Positions 44,823 through 53,512 of a DNA stretch of 64,000 nucleotides are shown one piece after another. Origin of the DNA: Desulfocicer sp963675955 (GTDB taxonomy: Bacteria; Desulfobacterota; Desulfobacteria; Desulfobacterales; Desulfobacteraceae). The translations under genes were made by a program, and so were the position numbers. Location: the NCBI GenBank assembly GCA_963675955.2, contig CAXXVR010000009.1:620001-684000 (forward strand), given 5' to 3'. The notes under the pieces are model-generated. The model worked only from the letters and a program-made list of their open reading frames with translations. It was not told the DNA's origin and ran no database searches. Position 1 is the first letter of the stretch. Each line of letters starts with the position of its first letter.

Positions 44823-45491
44823 ATGGAAATCAATATTCAAAAAAGAGTGCTGGAAGCCAATGAGAACATGGCGGATAAAAACCGGCGGCTGTTCCGGGAA
44901 AAAGGGGTATTTGTCCTGAATTTGATGAGTTCTCCGGGATCGGGAAAGACGGAAACCCTGTGTAAAACCCTGGGGCATTTAATGCCGGAAGTGGCCACCG
45001 GCGTCATTGTGGGGGATATCTGCACCAGAAATGATGCCGACAGGTTGGAGTCCACCGGGGCCTCTGTGGTTCAGATAAATACCGATCAATTTGGCGGTGA
45101 CTGTCATCTGGCAGCCCATCTCATTGAAAAAGCGGCTCTTACCATGGATCTTGCAGCACTGGATCTTCTCATTGTTGAAAATATCGGAAACCTGGTGTGT
45201 CCGGCGGAATTTGACATTGGAGAAAATGCCAAGGCCGTGATGTTAAGCGTCACCGAAGGGGAGGATAAACCCCTGAAATATCCCCTGATGTTTCAGGTGG
45301 CAGATGTTGCTATTTTAAATAAGATTGACTTGCTTCCATACCTGGACCTGAATGCCCGTGAGGCGGTGGAAAACATGAAAAAAGTGCATCCCGGATTGAC
45401 TGTGTTTGAACTGTCCGCCAAAACCGAAGCGGGTATGGCACCCTGGGTTCAATGGCTTAAAACCGCTGTGGCCGGGAATCGTAAGGGATAA
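44823..45491 (+). CDS. hypB: Hydrogenase nickel-incorporation GTPase HypB
   Basis: HypB is a GTPase that works with HypA to insert nickel. The chosen start is the ATG at 44823 (MEINIQKRVLEANENMADKN), with AAAAGGAG upstream; the frame is open to 44796. Motifs are the P-loop MSSPGSGKTE, GDICTRNDADRLESTG, CHLAAHLIE, LIVENIGNLVCPAEFD and NKIDLLPYL. There is no His-rich or CxxCGC-type nickel-storage N-terminus, so it is the short form of 222 aa. Confidence 0.95.
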   Translation: MEINIQKRVLEANENMADKNRRLFREKGVFVLNLMSSPGSGKTETLCKTLGHLMPEVATGVIVGDICTRNDADRLESTGASVVQINTDQFGGDCHLAAHLIEKAALTMDLAALDLLIVENIGNLVCPAEFDIGENAKAVMLSVTEGEDKPLKYPLMFQVADVAILNKIDLLPYLDLNAREAVENMKKVHPGLTVFELSAKTEAGMAPWVQWLKTAVAGNRKG

Positions 45492-45507
45492 CGTTTCAGG
45501 AGGGGTC

Positions 45508-46359
45508 ATGATAAGAAAAACAGCACAGTTTGCCGGTTCATGGTATCCGGCAGATGCCGGACAATGCCAACGGGAGATTGAGGATTTTCTTAAAGGCGGA
45601 GAACCGCTGCCCCGGGGAGACTTTGCCTGTGGTATTGTGCCCCATGCCGGGTGGTTTTTCTCCGGAGGTCTTGCCTGCCGGGTTATGGCTGCCCTGGCAA
45701 AAAAAAAGTCCCCGGATCTGGTCCTTATCTTTGGTATGCATATGCATGAAAACCAGTCTCCCCGGATATTGTCCCGGGGGGGCTGGGAAACCCCTTTGGG
45801 AAATCTTGATATCCATGAAGGGTTTGTCCGAGAGCTTGCAAAAAACGTTAAGATTCAACTCGATACCCCGGAGACCTTTCCCGGAGACAACACCATTGAG
45901 GTACAGCTGCCCCTGGTGAAATATTTTTTTCCCACCGCCTGCATGGTGCCGGTGGGGGTACCACCTTCACCGGTGGCAGAAAAAATCGGTGCGGCAGCGG
46001 TGGCGGTTGCCCTGGAACTGGGGATTGACATGGTGGTGGTAGGTTCCACGGATTTGACCCACTATGGGGAAACCTTTGGCTTTACCCCGGCGGGTTCCGG
46101 CACCCAGGCCCGGGAATGGATGGAAATGGAAAATGATGCGGCGGCCATGCATGCCATGGAGGTCATGGATGTAAACGAGATCCTCTCCCAGGGGCGGCAA
46201 CGCCGGAACATGTGCTGTGCCGGGGCCGTTGCCGCCACAGTGGCAGCGGCCCGGGCACTTGGGACTAACAAGGGAAATATCCTTGAATATGCCAATAGCT
46301 TTGACAAAAGTCCCGGCACCACTATGGTTGGATACACCGGAGTGCTATTCAGCCTGTGA
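45508..46359 (+). CDS. amrB: AmmeMemoRadiSam system protein B (Memo family)
   Basis: Memo-family proteins are metal-binding proteins with a LigB-like dioxygenase fold, often found beside AMMECR1 and radical-SAM genes; here neither partner is adjacent. The start at 45508 (MIRKTAQFAGSWYPADAGQC) follows CAGGAGGGG and lies 16 bp after hypB. Family landmarks are GIVPHAGWFFSGGLACRV, NTIEVQLPLVKYFFP, GSTDLTHYGETFGF and CCAGAVAATVAAARALG, with metal-ligand His and Cys residues kept. Length is 283 aa. Its 3' end overlaps the convergent gltX by 15 bp. The hypB neighbourhood suggests a link to metal or hydrogenase maturation (inference). Confidence 0.88.
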   Translation: MIRKTAQFAGSWYPADAGQCQREIEDFLKGGEPLPRGDFACGIVPHAGWFFSGGLACRVMAALAKKKSPDLVLIFGMHMHENQSPRILSRGGWETPLGNLDIHEGFVRELAKNVKIQLDTPETFPGDNTIEVQLPLVKYFFPTACMVPVGVPPSPVAEKIGAAAVAVALELGIDMVVVGSTDLTHYGETFGFTPAGSGTQAREWMEMENDAAAMHAMEVMDVNEILSQGRQRRNMCCAGAVAATVAAARALGTNKGNILEYANSFDKSPGTTMVGYTGVLFSL

Positions 46360-47754
46360 CCGCATATATTCCAGGGCCTTTTCAATGCGTGAAAGGGTCT
46401 TTTCCCGGCCCAGGGCCAGGATCATTTCAAAGATGCCGGGGCTAACGGTGGTTCCGGTGAGGGCCACCCGCAAGGGCTGGGCAATTTTACCAAATTTTAA
46501 CTCTGTGTCTTCCATGACCTGTTTTAAAGCATCCTCAAGGTTTTTTTCCGTGAAGGTGTCAAGGGCAGTCAGGTATTTCAGGGTCAGCTCAAGGGGCTGC
46601 CGGGCTGCTTCCTTGAGGAATTTTTTGGCCGCCTTTTCTTCCAGTTCAATGTCTTTTTTGAAATAAAATGCGGCACTTTCGGCCATTTCCACCAGGGTTT
46701 TACTTCGGGGCTGGAGGGTTTCAATGGCAGGCTCCAGGGAGGGATCTTCTGTGGTAACCGTTATTCCCAGCTTCTCAAGAAAGGGGATTAAAAGCGGGGC
46801 CAGTTCAGCCGGTGTTTTTGCCTGGATGTGCTTGCCGTTCAACGCCACAAGTTTGTCCATGTCAAACATGGAGGGAGAGCGGCCGATGTGCTCCAGGGAA
46901 AACTTTTCGATGAGATCCTGGCGGGTGAAGAACTCCTGGTCTCCGCAGGACCACCCCAGCCTAACCAGGTAATTGAGCATGGCATCAGGTAGAAATCCCA
47001 TGTCCTGGTATTCGCTCACGGACATGGCTCCGTGCCGTTTGCTCAGCCGTGCCTTGTCCGATCCCAGCACCATGGGTACATGGGCAAACAGGGGCAGTTT
47101 TGCTCCCAGGGCCTTGTAGATCAGAATTTGTTTGGGGGTGTTCACCAGGTGGTCGTCCCCCCGGATGATGGTGTTTATGCCCATGGTGATGTCGTCCACC
47201 ACCACGGCCAGGTTGTACATGGGGCTGCCGTCACTTCTCTGGATGATAAAATCATCCAGCTCACTGTTGGGAAAGGCGGTATTTCCCTTTACCACATCCT
47301 CCACAACGGTGGCACCGGTGGTGGGGGCCTTGATACGTACTACCCTGCCGGGGGCCGGCCCCAGATTTTTGTTTCTGCATTTTCCGTTGTACATGGGTTT
47401 TTTTCCGGCGGCCCTTGCCTCTTCCCGCATGGCATCCACCTCTTCTGCAGTGCAGTCACAGTAATAGGCATCACCGGCATCCACCAGTTTCTGGATGTAC
47501 TCCTTATAGATATCATAACGTTTGGTCTGGAAGAAGGGCCCCTCATCCCAGTCGATGCCCAGCCATTTCAGGGATTCAAATATGGCATCCACTGATTCGC
47601 TGGTGGATCTTGCCTGGTCGGTGTCTTCAATTCTCAGGACAAATTTTCCACCTGTTTTCCGGGTGTAAAGCCAGTTAAAAAGGGCGGTACGTGCCCCGCC
47701 GATGTGCAGATACCCCGTTGGGCTGGGGGGAAAACGTGTGATGATAGGTTTCAT
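46345..47754 (-). CDS. gltX: Glutamyl-tRNA synthetase
   Basis: A class I synthetase charging tRNA-Glu. The start at 47754 (MKPIITRFPPSPTGYLHIGG) is preceded by GGAGATAAA; the frame is open upstream through a palindromic repeat. Motifs are the HIGH-type HIGGARTALFNWLY and KMSKS-type ARLSKRHGAMSVSEY. Length is 469 aa. With GatCAB present and no glutaminyl-tRNA synthetase seen, it may also charge tRNA-Gln (inference). Confidence 0.97.
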   Translation of the reverse strand: MKPIITRFPPSPTGYLHIGGARTALFNWLYTRKTGGKFVLRIEDTDQARSTSESVDAIFESLKWLGIDWDEGPFFQTKRYDIYKEYIQKLVDAGDAYYCDCTAEEVDAMREEARAAGKKPMYNGKCRNKNLGPAPGRVVRIKAPTTGATVVEDVVKGNTAFPNSELDDFIIQRSDGSPMYNLAVVVDDITMGINTIIRGDDHLVNTPKQILIYKALGAKLPLFAHVPMVLGSDKARLSKRHGAMSVSEYQDMGFLPDAMLNYLVRLGWSCGDQEFFTRQDLIEKFSLEHIGRSPSMFDMDKLVALNGKHIQAKTPAELAPLLIPFLEKLGITVTTEDPSLEPAIETLQPRSKTLVEMAESAAFYFKKDIELEEKAAKKFLKEAARQPLELTLKYLTALDTFTEKNLEDALKQVMEDTELKFGKIAQPLRVALTGTTVSPGIFEMILALGREKTLSRIEKALEYMRSQAE

Positions 47755-47782
47755 TTTATCTCCGTTTTTTTGTATGTTTTTT

Positions 47783-47922
47783 TTATATGAAAAGGTAGCC
47801 TTCAAGGCAACCTCGGCAGAGCCGCCCCCCCCGATGGGCAATAGGAACCGGACAATCGAACTGTCTACAGTTCCGGTCCGGGCCCATTGCCCGTCGGGGC
47901 GGCGGCGGCATAATGCCATTTT
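47783..47922. repeat. Palindromic GC-rich repeat (family P), full copy upstream of gltX
   Basis: TATATGAAAAGGTAGCC, CAAGGCAACCTCGGCAGA then the imperfect palindrome 47821-47909 and GGCATAATGCCATTTTTAT. It is nearly identical to the 18055-18190 copy, including the central AATCGAACTGTCTACAGTT. It lies in the leader of gltX, starting 28 bp from its ATG. Confidence 0.85.
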
Positions 47923-48050
47923 TATCAGGTGCTGTAACAGGATGGATGCCCTGTCATGGGTGCCTATGATGAAGTCAAATCTTCAGGTGGCATTTTTTAT
48001 CACAGCAGGGGGTGTTGAGCAAGCCGGAATAAGGTAAAATGATTATTTTC

Positions 48051-48079
48051 TTGACAATTAAGCATATTTGATTTAAATA
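48051..48079 (+). promoter_or_regulatory. Promoter for rpmF-acpP-rpiB
   Basis: TTGACA (48051-48056) and TAAATA (48074-48079) are 17 bp apart, about 70 bp before the rpmF ATG. This is one of the best sigma-70 matches in the window. Confidence 0.65.
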
Positions 48080-48149
48080 TTTTTGTTTACTGTGACAATG
48101 GTATTTTATATGAATTTTTAGACAAATTAAATAGTTAGGAGAACATAAA

Positions 48150-48338
48150 ATGGCAGTCCCCAAGCAAAAATCATCCAAGAGTCGTGGCCGCAAAAGACGT
48201 ACCCACCAGAAAGTTGCCGTACCCACGCTTTCTGTTTGTCCCGAATGTCAGGAAGCCAAGCTTCCCCATGCAGCTTGTCCCGAATGCGGTGCTTACCGGG
48301 GTAGAAATGTGAAGGCCACTGTAGAGGCCGAAGCATAA
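48150..48338 (+). CDS. rpmF: 50S ribosomal protein bL32
   Basis: The 62-aa protein starts MAVPKQKSSKSRGRKRRTHQ, typical of bL32, and keeps the zinc ribbon CPEC...CPEC (VCPECQEAKLPHAACPECGA). The usual upstream YceD (DUF177) gene is absent. GGAG lies about 10 bp ahead of the ATG. acpP follows in 59 bp. Confidence 0.97.
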   Translation: MAVPKQKSSKSRGRKRRTHQKVAVPTLSVCPECQEAKLPHAACPECGAYRGRNVKATVEAEA

Positions 48339-48397
48339 TCAGTGGTCATAGTAGTTGTGGCGTTCCCACCTCTTAAAAAAGGAGAAATCGCTGACCC

Positions 48398-48631
48398 ATG
48401 AGTGTCGCAATAAAAGTAAAAAAGATAATAGCAGAAAAGCTTTCCGGCATTGACGTTGAAGATGTGGTCCCGGAGGCATCCCTTGTGGATGATCTTGGTG
48501 CTGATTCCCTGGCGCTGGTTGAGCTTATAATGTCCATGGAAGAGGCCTTTGATATGGAAATTGACGATGATGATGCTGGAAATATGGTGACGGTACAAGA
48601 CATTATTGAGTATGTTGAGGCCAAGTCATGA
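48398..48631 (+). CDS. acpP: Acyl carrier protein
   Basis: A 77-aa acidic carrier with the phosphopantetheine-attachment motif DDLGADSLALVELIMSMEEAF. It carries acyl chains in fatty-acid synthesis. The N-terminus SVAIKVKKIIAEKLSGIDVE is somewhat unlike E. coli AcpP, so a specialised role cannot be excluded, but the position after rpmF is the common fatty-acid-synthesis slot. No fab genes follow. Its stop overlaps the rpiB start in ATGA. Confidence 0.92.
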   Translation: MSVAIKVKKIIAEKLSGIDVEDVVPEASLVDDLGADSLALVELIMSMEEAFDMEIDDDDAGNMVTVQDIIEYVEAKS

Positions 48632-49092
48632 CCCATAAAGATGCGTCCCTTTCCGGGGCACAGAACCCTGATGCCATTATCATCGGCAGTGATCATGCCG
48701 CCTTTGAGCTTAAAGAAAAGCTTAAAACCTTTATCCGGAAACAGGGTATTGAGGTGGTGGATGCCGGTACTTACAGTACGGCATCCGTGAACTATGCGGA
48801 CTATGGAAAAAAAGTTGCCAAGGCCATATCAGATAAAACCCATACCCGGGGGATACTGCTGTGCGGCACCGGTCTTGGCATGTCCATGGTGGCCAATCGC
48901 TTTGCCAATGTCCGGGCAGCCCTTTGCAGTGATATCTTTTCTGTGCGCATGAGCCGACAGCACAATGATTCCAATATCCTTGTGCTGGGCGGACGTCTCA
49001 TCGGTGATATTCTTGCCTGTGAACTGGTCCGGGAATGGCTTGAAACCCCCTTTGAGGGGGGACGGCACCTGGAACGGATTTCTACTTTTTAG
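48628..49092 (+). CDS. rpiB: Ribose-5-phosphate isomerase B
   Basis: RpiB interconverts ribose-5-phosphate and ribulose-5-phosphate. The motifs AIIIGSDHAAFELKEKLK, GILLCGTGLGMSMVANRF (catalytic Cys) and CSDIFSVRMSRQHNDSNILVLGGR are diagnostic. The 154-aa product has a short extra N-terminus (THKDASLSGAQNP). The ATG overlaps the acpP stop by 4 bp. Confidence 0.95.
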   Translation: MTHKDASLSGAQNPDAIIIGSDHAAFELKEKLKTFIRKQGIEVVDAGTYSTASVNYADYGKKVAKAISDKTHTRGILLCGTGLGMSMVANRFANVRAALCSDIFSVRMSRQHNDSNILVLGGRLIGDILACELVREWLETPFEGGRHLERISTF

Positions 49093-49191
49093 TGCACTCC
49101 GGATGGGCGACATCTGAATCCGGGGGCAATACTTGAATGTATTGCAATATATAATTTATGAAAAATGTGAAAAAAATATGGAGATGTAAAG

Positions 49192-50424
49192 ATGTCCTGC
49201 ATTGAAGCGGTTGATCCTGATGTGGCACGGATAATAGCAGACGAGCGGTTACGTCAGGAAGAGGGCCTGGAACTCATTGCTTCGGAAAACACGGCCAGCA
49301 ATGCCGTCATGGCTGCCCAGGGATCGGTATTGACCAACAAATACGCTGAAGGGTATCCGGCAAAACGGTATTATGGCGGTTGCGTGAATGTGGACAGGGC
49401 CGAAGCCCTTGCCATTGATCGTGCCAAGTCCCTTTTTGGTGCAGACCATGCCAATGTGCAGCCTCATTCTGGCTCCGGGGCCAACATGGCCGCCTATTTT
49501 GCACTGCTGAATCCTGGAGATACGGTTCTGGCAATGGACCTTTCCCATGGCGGACATCTGACCCACGGCAGCCCGGTGAGTTTTTCCGGACGGCTGTTTA
49601 ATTTTGTGCATTACGGGCTTTCCGCCGATACCCAGTGTATTGATCTTGATGAAGTGGCGGCCCTTGCGGCAAAACACAAACCCCGACTGATTGTGGCCGG
49701 TGCCAGTGCCTATCCCCGGATACTTGATTTTAAGGGGTTTTCCGACATTGCCCGGGCAAACAATGCCCTGTTAATGGTGGATATGGCCCACATTGCAGGT
49801 CTTGTGGCAGCGGGGTTGCATCCGTCCCCTGTTCCCTTTGCCGATGTTGTGACATCCACCACTCATAAAACCCTGAGGGGTCCCCGGGGTGGTTTGATCC
49901 TATGCCGGGAGGATCTGGGTGCGAAAATTAACAGTCAGATTTTTCCGGGCATCCAGGGCGGTCCCCTCATGCACATCATTGCAGCCAAGGCAGTGGCCTT
50001 TAAAGAAGCACTTGATCCAGATTTTAAGGTGTATCAGGAAAAGGTTATCAAAAATGCAGCTGTGCTGGCCGAATCCTTGATGGCCCGGAATGTGAATCTG
50101 GTCTCCGGTGGAACAGACAATCATCTCATGCTGGTGGATCTGACTAATAAAGATCTCTCCGGTAAAGATGCGGAAAACATGCTGGGCCTCGCCGGTATCA
50201 CCGTAAATAAAAATGCCATCCCCAATGATCCCAGAGGTCCCATGGTCACAAGCGGAGTTCGTGTGGGAACGCCGTTGCTCACCTCCCGGGGCATGGGGGA
50301 ATCTGAGATGAAAACCGTGGCACAGTGCATCTGTGACGTCCTTGATAAAAAGGTGGAACCCGGCACAGTGAAGGCCAGGGTGCTGGAACTGTGTCGGCAA
50401 TTTCCCCTGTATGATAACCGATGA
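49192..50424 (+). CDS. glyA: Serine hydroxymethyltransferase
   Basis: GlyA converts serine and tetrahydrofolate to glycine and 5,10-methylene-THF. The 410-aa product shows LIASENTASNAVMAAQGS, YAEGYPAKRYYGGC, NVQPHSGSGANMAAYF, the PLP lysine in TSTTHKTLRGPRGGLIL and PFVTSGVRVGTPLLTSRG-type text (MVTSGVRVGTPLLTSRGM). Its stop overlaps the start of the dCMP deaminase gene. Confidence 0.98.
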   Translation: MSCIEAVDPDVARIIADERLRQEEGLELIASENTASNAVMAAQGSVLTNKYAEGYPAKRYYGGCVNVDRAEALAIDRAKSLFGADHANVQPHSGSGANMAAYFALLNPGDTVLAMDLSHGGHLTHGSPVSFSGRLFNFVHYGLSADTQCIDLDEVAALAAKHKPRLIVAGASAYPRILDFKGFSDIARANNALLMVDMAHIAGLVAAGLHPSPVPFADVVTSTTHKTLRGPRGGLILCREDLGAKINSQIFPGIQGGPLMHIIAAKAVAFKEALDPDFKVYQEKVIKNAAVLAESLMARNVNLVSGGTDNHLMLVDLTNKDLSGKDAENMLGLAGITVNKNAIPNDPRGPMVTSGVRVGTPLLTSRGMGESEMKTVAQCICDVLDKKVEPGTVKARVLELCRQFPLYDNR

Positions 50425-50891
50425 TGATGGAACCCGTTACTTCCCCCCGGCCGTCGTGGAATGCCTATTTCATGGACATTGCCCATCTTGTTGCCACCCG
50501 TGCCACCTGCATCCGGCGGCGGGTGGGGGCGGTGCTGGTAAAGGACAGGCGGATACTGTGCAGTGGCTACAATGGTGCACCCACCGGGATTTCACATTGT
50601 GACCAGACCGGATGTCTCCGGGCAAAGCTTAATGTCCCCTCCGGGGAAAAACATGAGTTATGCCGTGGGGTACATGCCGAGCAGAATGCCATTATCCAGG
50701 CCGCCTGCCATGGTATTTGTGTGAAGGGTGCCACCCTTTACTGTACCCATCAGCCCTGTTCCATCTGCTCAAAAATGATCATTAATGCCGGGATTGTCAT
50801 GGTGTATTATTGCCATGGATACAATGACACCATGTCCCTGGAGATGTTCAGCCAGGCCGGGGTCGAGCTGGTTCAACTGACAACAACATAA
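50421..50891 (+). CDS. comEB: Deoxycytidylate (dCMP) deaminase, ComEB family
   Basis: This zinc deaminase makes dUMP from dCMP for thymidylate synthesis. The zinc site is HAEQNAI with CTHQPCSICSKMIINAG, and the substrate region is CSGYNGAPTGISHCD. The length is 156 aa. Three overlapping ATGs (50421, 50424, 50427) sit on the glyA stop, so the exact start is uncertain by two residues. It is followed by nrdR, another nucleotide-pool gene. Confidence 0.93.
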   Translation: MMMEPVTSPRPSWNAYFMDIAHLVATRATCIRRRVGAVLVKDRRILCSGYNGAPTGISHCDQTGCLRAKLNVPSGEKHELCRGVHAEQNAIIQAACHGICVKGATLYCTHQPCSICSKMIINAGIVMVYYCHGYNDTMSLEMFSQAGVELVQLTTT

Positions 50892-50938
50892 ACCGTGTGC
50901 CCCCGGAACACCGGCATGCAAGATTGTGAGGTTCTGAA

Positions 50939-51415
50939 ATGAAGTGTCCCTATTGTGGAAAATTGAACAGCAGGGTCATTGACTCCAGGTTGAGTCGGAC
51001 CGAACTTGAGATTCGCAGACGTCGGGAGTGTCAGGAGTGTCTCCGCCGGTTCACCACCTATGAAAAGGTGGAGGATGTGCCGGTGATGATCATTAAAAAA
51101 GACGGACGTCGGGAAAGTTTTGTCCGTCATAAAATCCTGGCAGGCATTAAAAAAGCCTGTGAAAAAAGAACCATTTCCATTGATCAGATGGAGGCGGTGG
51201 TTGATGATATTGAGCGGGACCTGAGAGATAACAGTGAAAAAGAGGTGCCGTCCCGGGAACTTGGAGAAAAGATCATGGCCCGTCTCCATGCCATGGATGA
51301 TGTGGCCTATGTGCGTTTTGCCTCTGTGTATCGTGAATTTAAAGATGTGGATGACTTTATCAATGAGTTGAAACGCCTGACCCCCAAAAAGAAAAAAATG
51401 GACGATCTGCCTTGA
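50939..51415 (+). CDS. nrdR: Transcriptional repressor NrdR
   Basis: NrdR represses ribonucleotide reductase genes in response to dATP/ATP. The N-terminal zinc ribbon is MKCPYCGKLNSRVIDSRL and RRECQECLRRFTTYEKV; an ATP-cone follows (MIIKKDGRRESFVRHKILA). 158 aa is standard. Its TGA overlaps the TTG start of ribD. Confidence 0.97.
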   Translation: MKCPYCGKLNSRVIDSRLSRTELEIRRRRECQECLRRFTTYEKVEDVPVMIIKKDGRRESFVRHKILAGIKKACEKRTISIDQMEAVVDDIERDLRDNSEKEVPSRELGEKIMARLHAMDDVAYVRFASVYREFKDVDDFINELKRLTPKKKKMDDLP

Positions 51416-52518
51416 AAAACAAAGAAGCGCACATGAAGCGAGCCCTGGAGCTGGCAGAAAAGGGCAGGGGCTTTACCTCTCCCAATCCCATGGTGGGAGC
51501 TGTGGTTGTAAAGGATGGACGCATTGTGGGGGAGGGCTGGCACCGGGGTGCAGGCCTTGCCCATGCAGAGGTGGAAGCCATTAACGATGCCGGAGAAAAG
51601 GCTCGGGGAGCCGATATCTATGTGACTCTGGAGCCCTGTAATCATTTTGGCAAGACCCCTCCCTGTACCCGTAAAATTCTGGATGCCGGTATTGACCGGG
51701 TATTTATTTCCGTTGTGGACCCCAACCCCTTTGTAAAGGGTGGAGGCATTGCCTTTCTAAGGGAGAAAGGGATTGCGGTTGAAGTGGGTGTGTGCCGAAA
51801 TGCCGGAGAGACCCTGATAGAAGATTTCATCTGGTACGTCAAAAACCGCAAGCGCCCCTTTGTGATTCTAAAGTGCGCCTCCACCCTGGATGGACGCATT
51901 GCCACCCGCACCGGCGATTCCCGCTGGGTCACCAATGAAAAATCCCGTGCCCATGTTCACCTGCTTCGTCACAGCGTGGACGCAATTCTCATCGGGTCCG
52001 GAACCCTCACCGCCGACAATCCCTCCCTGACATCCCGGGTGGCGGGCATGGAGACCCGGGATCCCCGACGGGTGATCCTGGATTCCAGGCTTTCCATAGA
52101 TCTTACTGCCCGGGTTCTCACCGGACCTTCCAATTCAGATACCATTATCATGACCGCCATGGACGCTCCCTCCCATAAGCGTAAAGCCCTTGAAGCCGCC
52201 GGTGCCACCGTGGTGGCAGTGGCCCAGGCGCCAGGTTCTGCAGGCCTGGACCTGGATGCGGTGATGGAGATTCTTGGAGAGATGGGTATAATGAGCCTTT
52301 TGATTGAAGGCGGGGGCAGTGTAATGGCCTCGGCCCTGACTGCCGGAGTGGTCAACAAGGTGATGTTCTATATGGCCCCCAAAATACTGGGAGGAGATGA
52401 CGGCATACCCGTGTGCCGGGGCCGGGGTCCGGGCCTGATGAAGGATGCATTTTCCCTGGACCGGGTTGACATGATGCGCTTTGATGATGATTTTCTCATT
52501 CAGGGTTATCTGAAATAG
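51412..52518 (+). CDS. ribD: Bifunctional riboflavin biosynthesis deaminase/reductase RibD
   Basis: RibD carries out the second and third steps of riboflavin synthesis. The N-terminal deaminase has TSPNPMVGAVVVKDG, HAEVEAIND and PCNHFGKTPPCTRKIL; the C-terminal reductase starts near KRPFVILKCASTLDGRIATRTGDSRWVT. It starts with TTG at 51412, overlapping the nrdR stop; ATG at 51433 is an alternative. No FMN riboswitch is seen upstream. 368 aa. Confidence 0.96.
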   Translation: MKNKEAHMKRALELAEKGRGFTSPNPMVGAVVVKDGRIVGEGWHRGAGLAHAEVEAINDAGEKARGADIYVTLEPCNHFGKTPPCTRKILDAGIDRVFISVVDPNPFVKGGGIAFLREKGIAVEVGVCRNAGETLIEDFIWYVKNRKRPFVILKCASTLDGRIATRTGDSRWVTNEKSRAHVHLLRHSVDAILIGSGTLTADNPSLTSRVAGMETRDPRRVILDSRLSIDLTARVLTGPSNSDTIIMTAMDAPSHKRKALEAAGATVVAVAQAPGSAGLDLDAVMEILGEMGIMSLLIEGGGSVMASALTAGVVNKVMFYMAPKILGGDDGIPVCRGRGPGLMKDAFSLDRVDMMRFDDDFLIQGYLK

Positions 52519-52553
52519 CCCAATGACACCCTTTGACAAAACCGGGGAAAAAT

Positions 52554-53213
52554 ATGTTTACTGGCATTATTGAATCAGTGGGAACCATTGCAGCGATTAA
52601 AACCCAGGATCAGGGTAAGGTGCTGACCATTGACACGGATATGGATCTTTCCCCGTGCCGCATCGGTGATTCCATTGCGGTGAACGGTGCCTGCCTCACC
52701 GCTGTTGCCCTTCAAAAGCACACCTTTTCCGTGGATATGGCTCCGGAAACCGTTACCAGAACTACCTTCAGCAAAAAAAAGCCCGGGGATCGGGTGAACC
52801 TTGAACGAGCCCTGAGATTGTCCGATAGACTGGATGGTCATCTTGTGTCGGGTCACATTGATGGCACCGGTACCATATTATCTATACAGAAGTTGAGCAA
52901 CGCCGTTATTCTCACCGTGGGGGTACCTGCTGCCCTAGCCGGGGAAATGATTGAAAAGGGGTCCGTGGCCGTTGACGGTATCAGTCTGACCATCAACAAG
53001 GTTATGGACAACGCCTTTGAACTCAGTATTATTCCCCATACCGCACAGATAACTACCATTGCATCCATGAATGTTGGCACCCTTGTAAACATTGAAACAG
53101 ATATGCTTGGCAAATATGTCAAGCGATTTCTTCACACCGGCGTTGCATCGGGAAGACGCGCAGTGGGTGGTGGCCTCAGCATGGACCTGCTGGCCAAAAA
53201 TGGATTTTTATAA
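52554..53213 (+). CDS. ribE: Riboflavin synthase alpha subunit
   Basis: It dismutates two lumazine molecules to riboflavin. The start MFTGIIESVGTIAAIK is the family N-terminus; GGGGAAAAAT precedes. Two homologous lumazine-binding halves are visible (SIAVNGACLTAVA and GSVAVDGISLTINKV), with GHLVSGHIDGTG between. 219 aa, normal length. Confidence 0.97.
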   Translation: MFTGIIESVGTIAAIKTQDQGKVLTIDTDMDLSPCRIGDSIAVNGACLTAVALQKHTFSVDMAPETVTRTTFSKKKPGDRVNLERALRLSDRLDGHLVSGHIDGTGTILSIQKLSNAVILTVGVPAALAGEMIEKGSVAVDGISLTINKVMDNAFELSIIPHTAQITTIASMNVGTLVNIETDMLGKYVKRFLHTGVASGRRAVGGGLSMDLLAKNGFL

Positions 53214-53259
53214 ACGGGCATGTCCCAGTGGACACAACGAATATTGAAAATTCTATCAT

Positions 53260-53366
53260 GCCGCCCCCCTGAGGGGCAATGGGCCCGGCCGCCGGGTCCG
53301 GAACCGTAGACGGCTCAATTGGCCGGTTCCTATTGCCCCTCGGGGGGGGCTGTGCAGAGGTTGCCT
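53260..53366. repeat. Palindromic GC-rich repeat (family P), inverted copy inside the rib operon
   Basis: GCCGCCCCCCTGAGGGGCAAT and CTATTGCCCCTCGGGGGGGG form the outer arms of a 91-bp palindrome (53260-53350), followed by GCAGAGGTTGCC in inverse order. Read on minus, it matches the 18055 and 47783 copies. It separates ribE from ribBA. A small hairpin GCAGT/ACTGC lies at 53397-53410. Confidence 0.8.
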
Positions 53367-53512
53367 GAAAGTTTTATTTTCTAATAAAAACGTATAGCAG
53401 TTTATACTGCCATAACGAAGATTGAAACGCCACGGATATCACAGACTGGTATCCACAGATTGCATTGAACAGCGTTTCCCTTAAAAGTTAAAAGGAGTGA
53501 AAATATTCACAA

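Noticed and set aside
53214..53512. FMN riboswitch before ribBA
   Set aside because: The GC-rich structure here is a family P palindrome; no RFN consensus segments were found here or before ribD.
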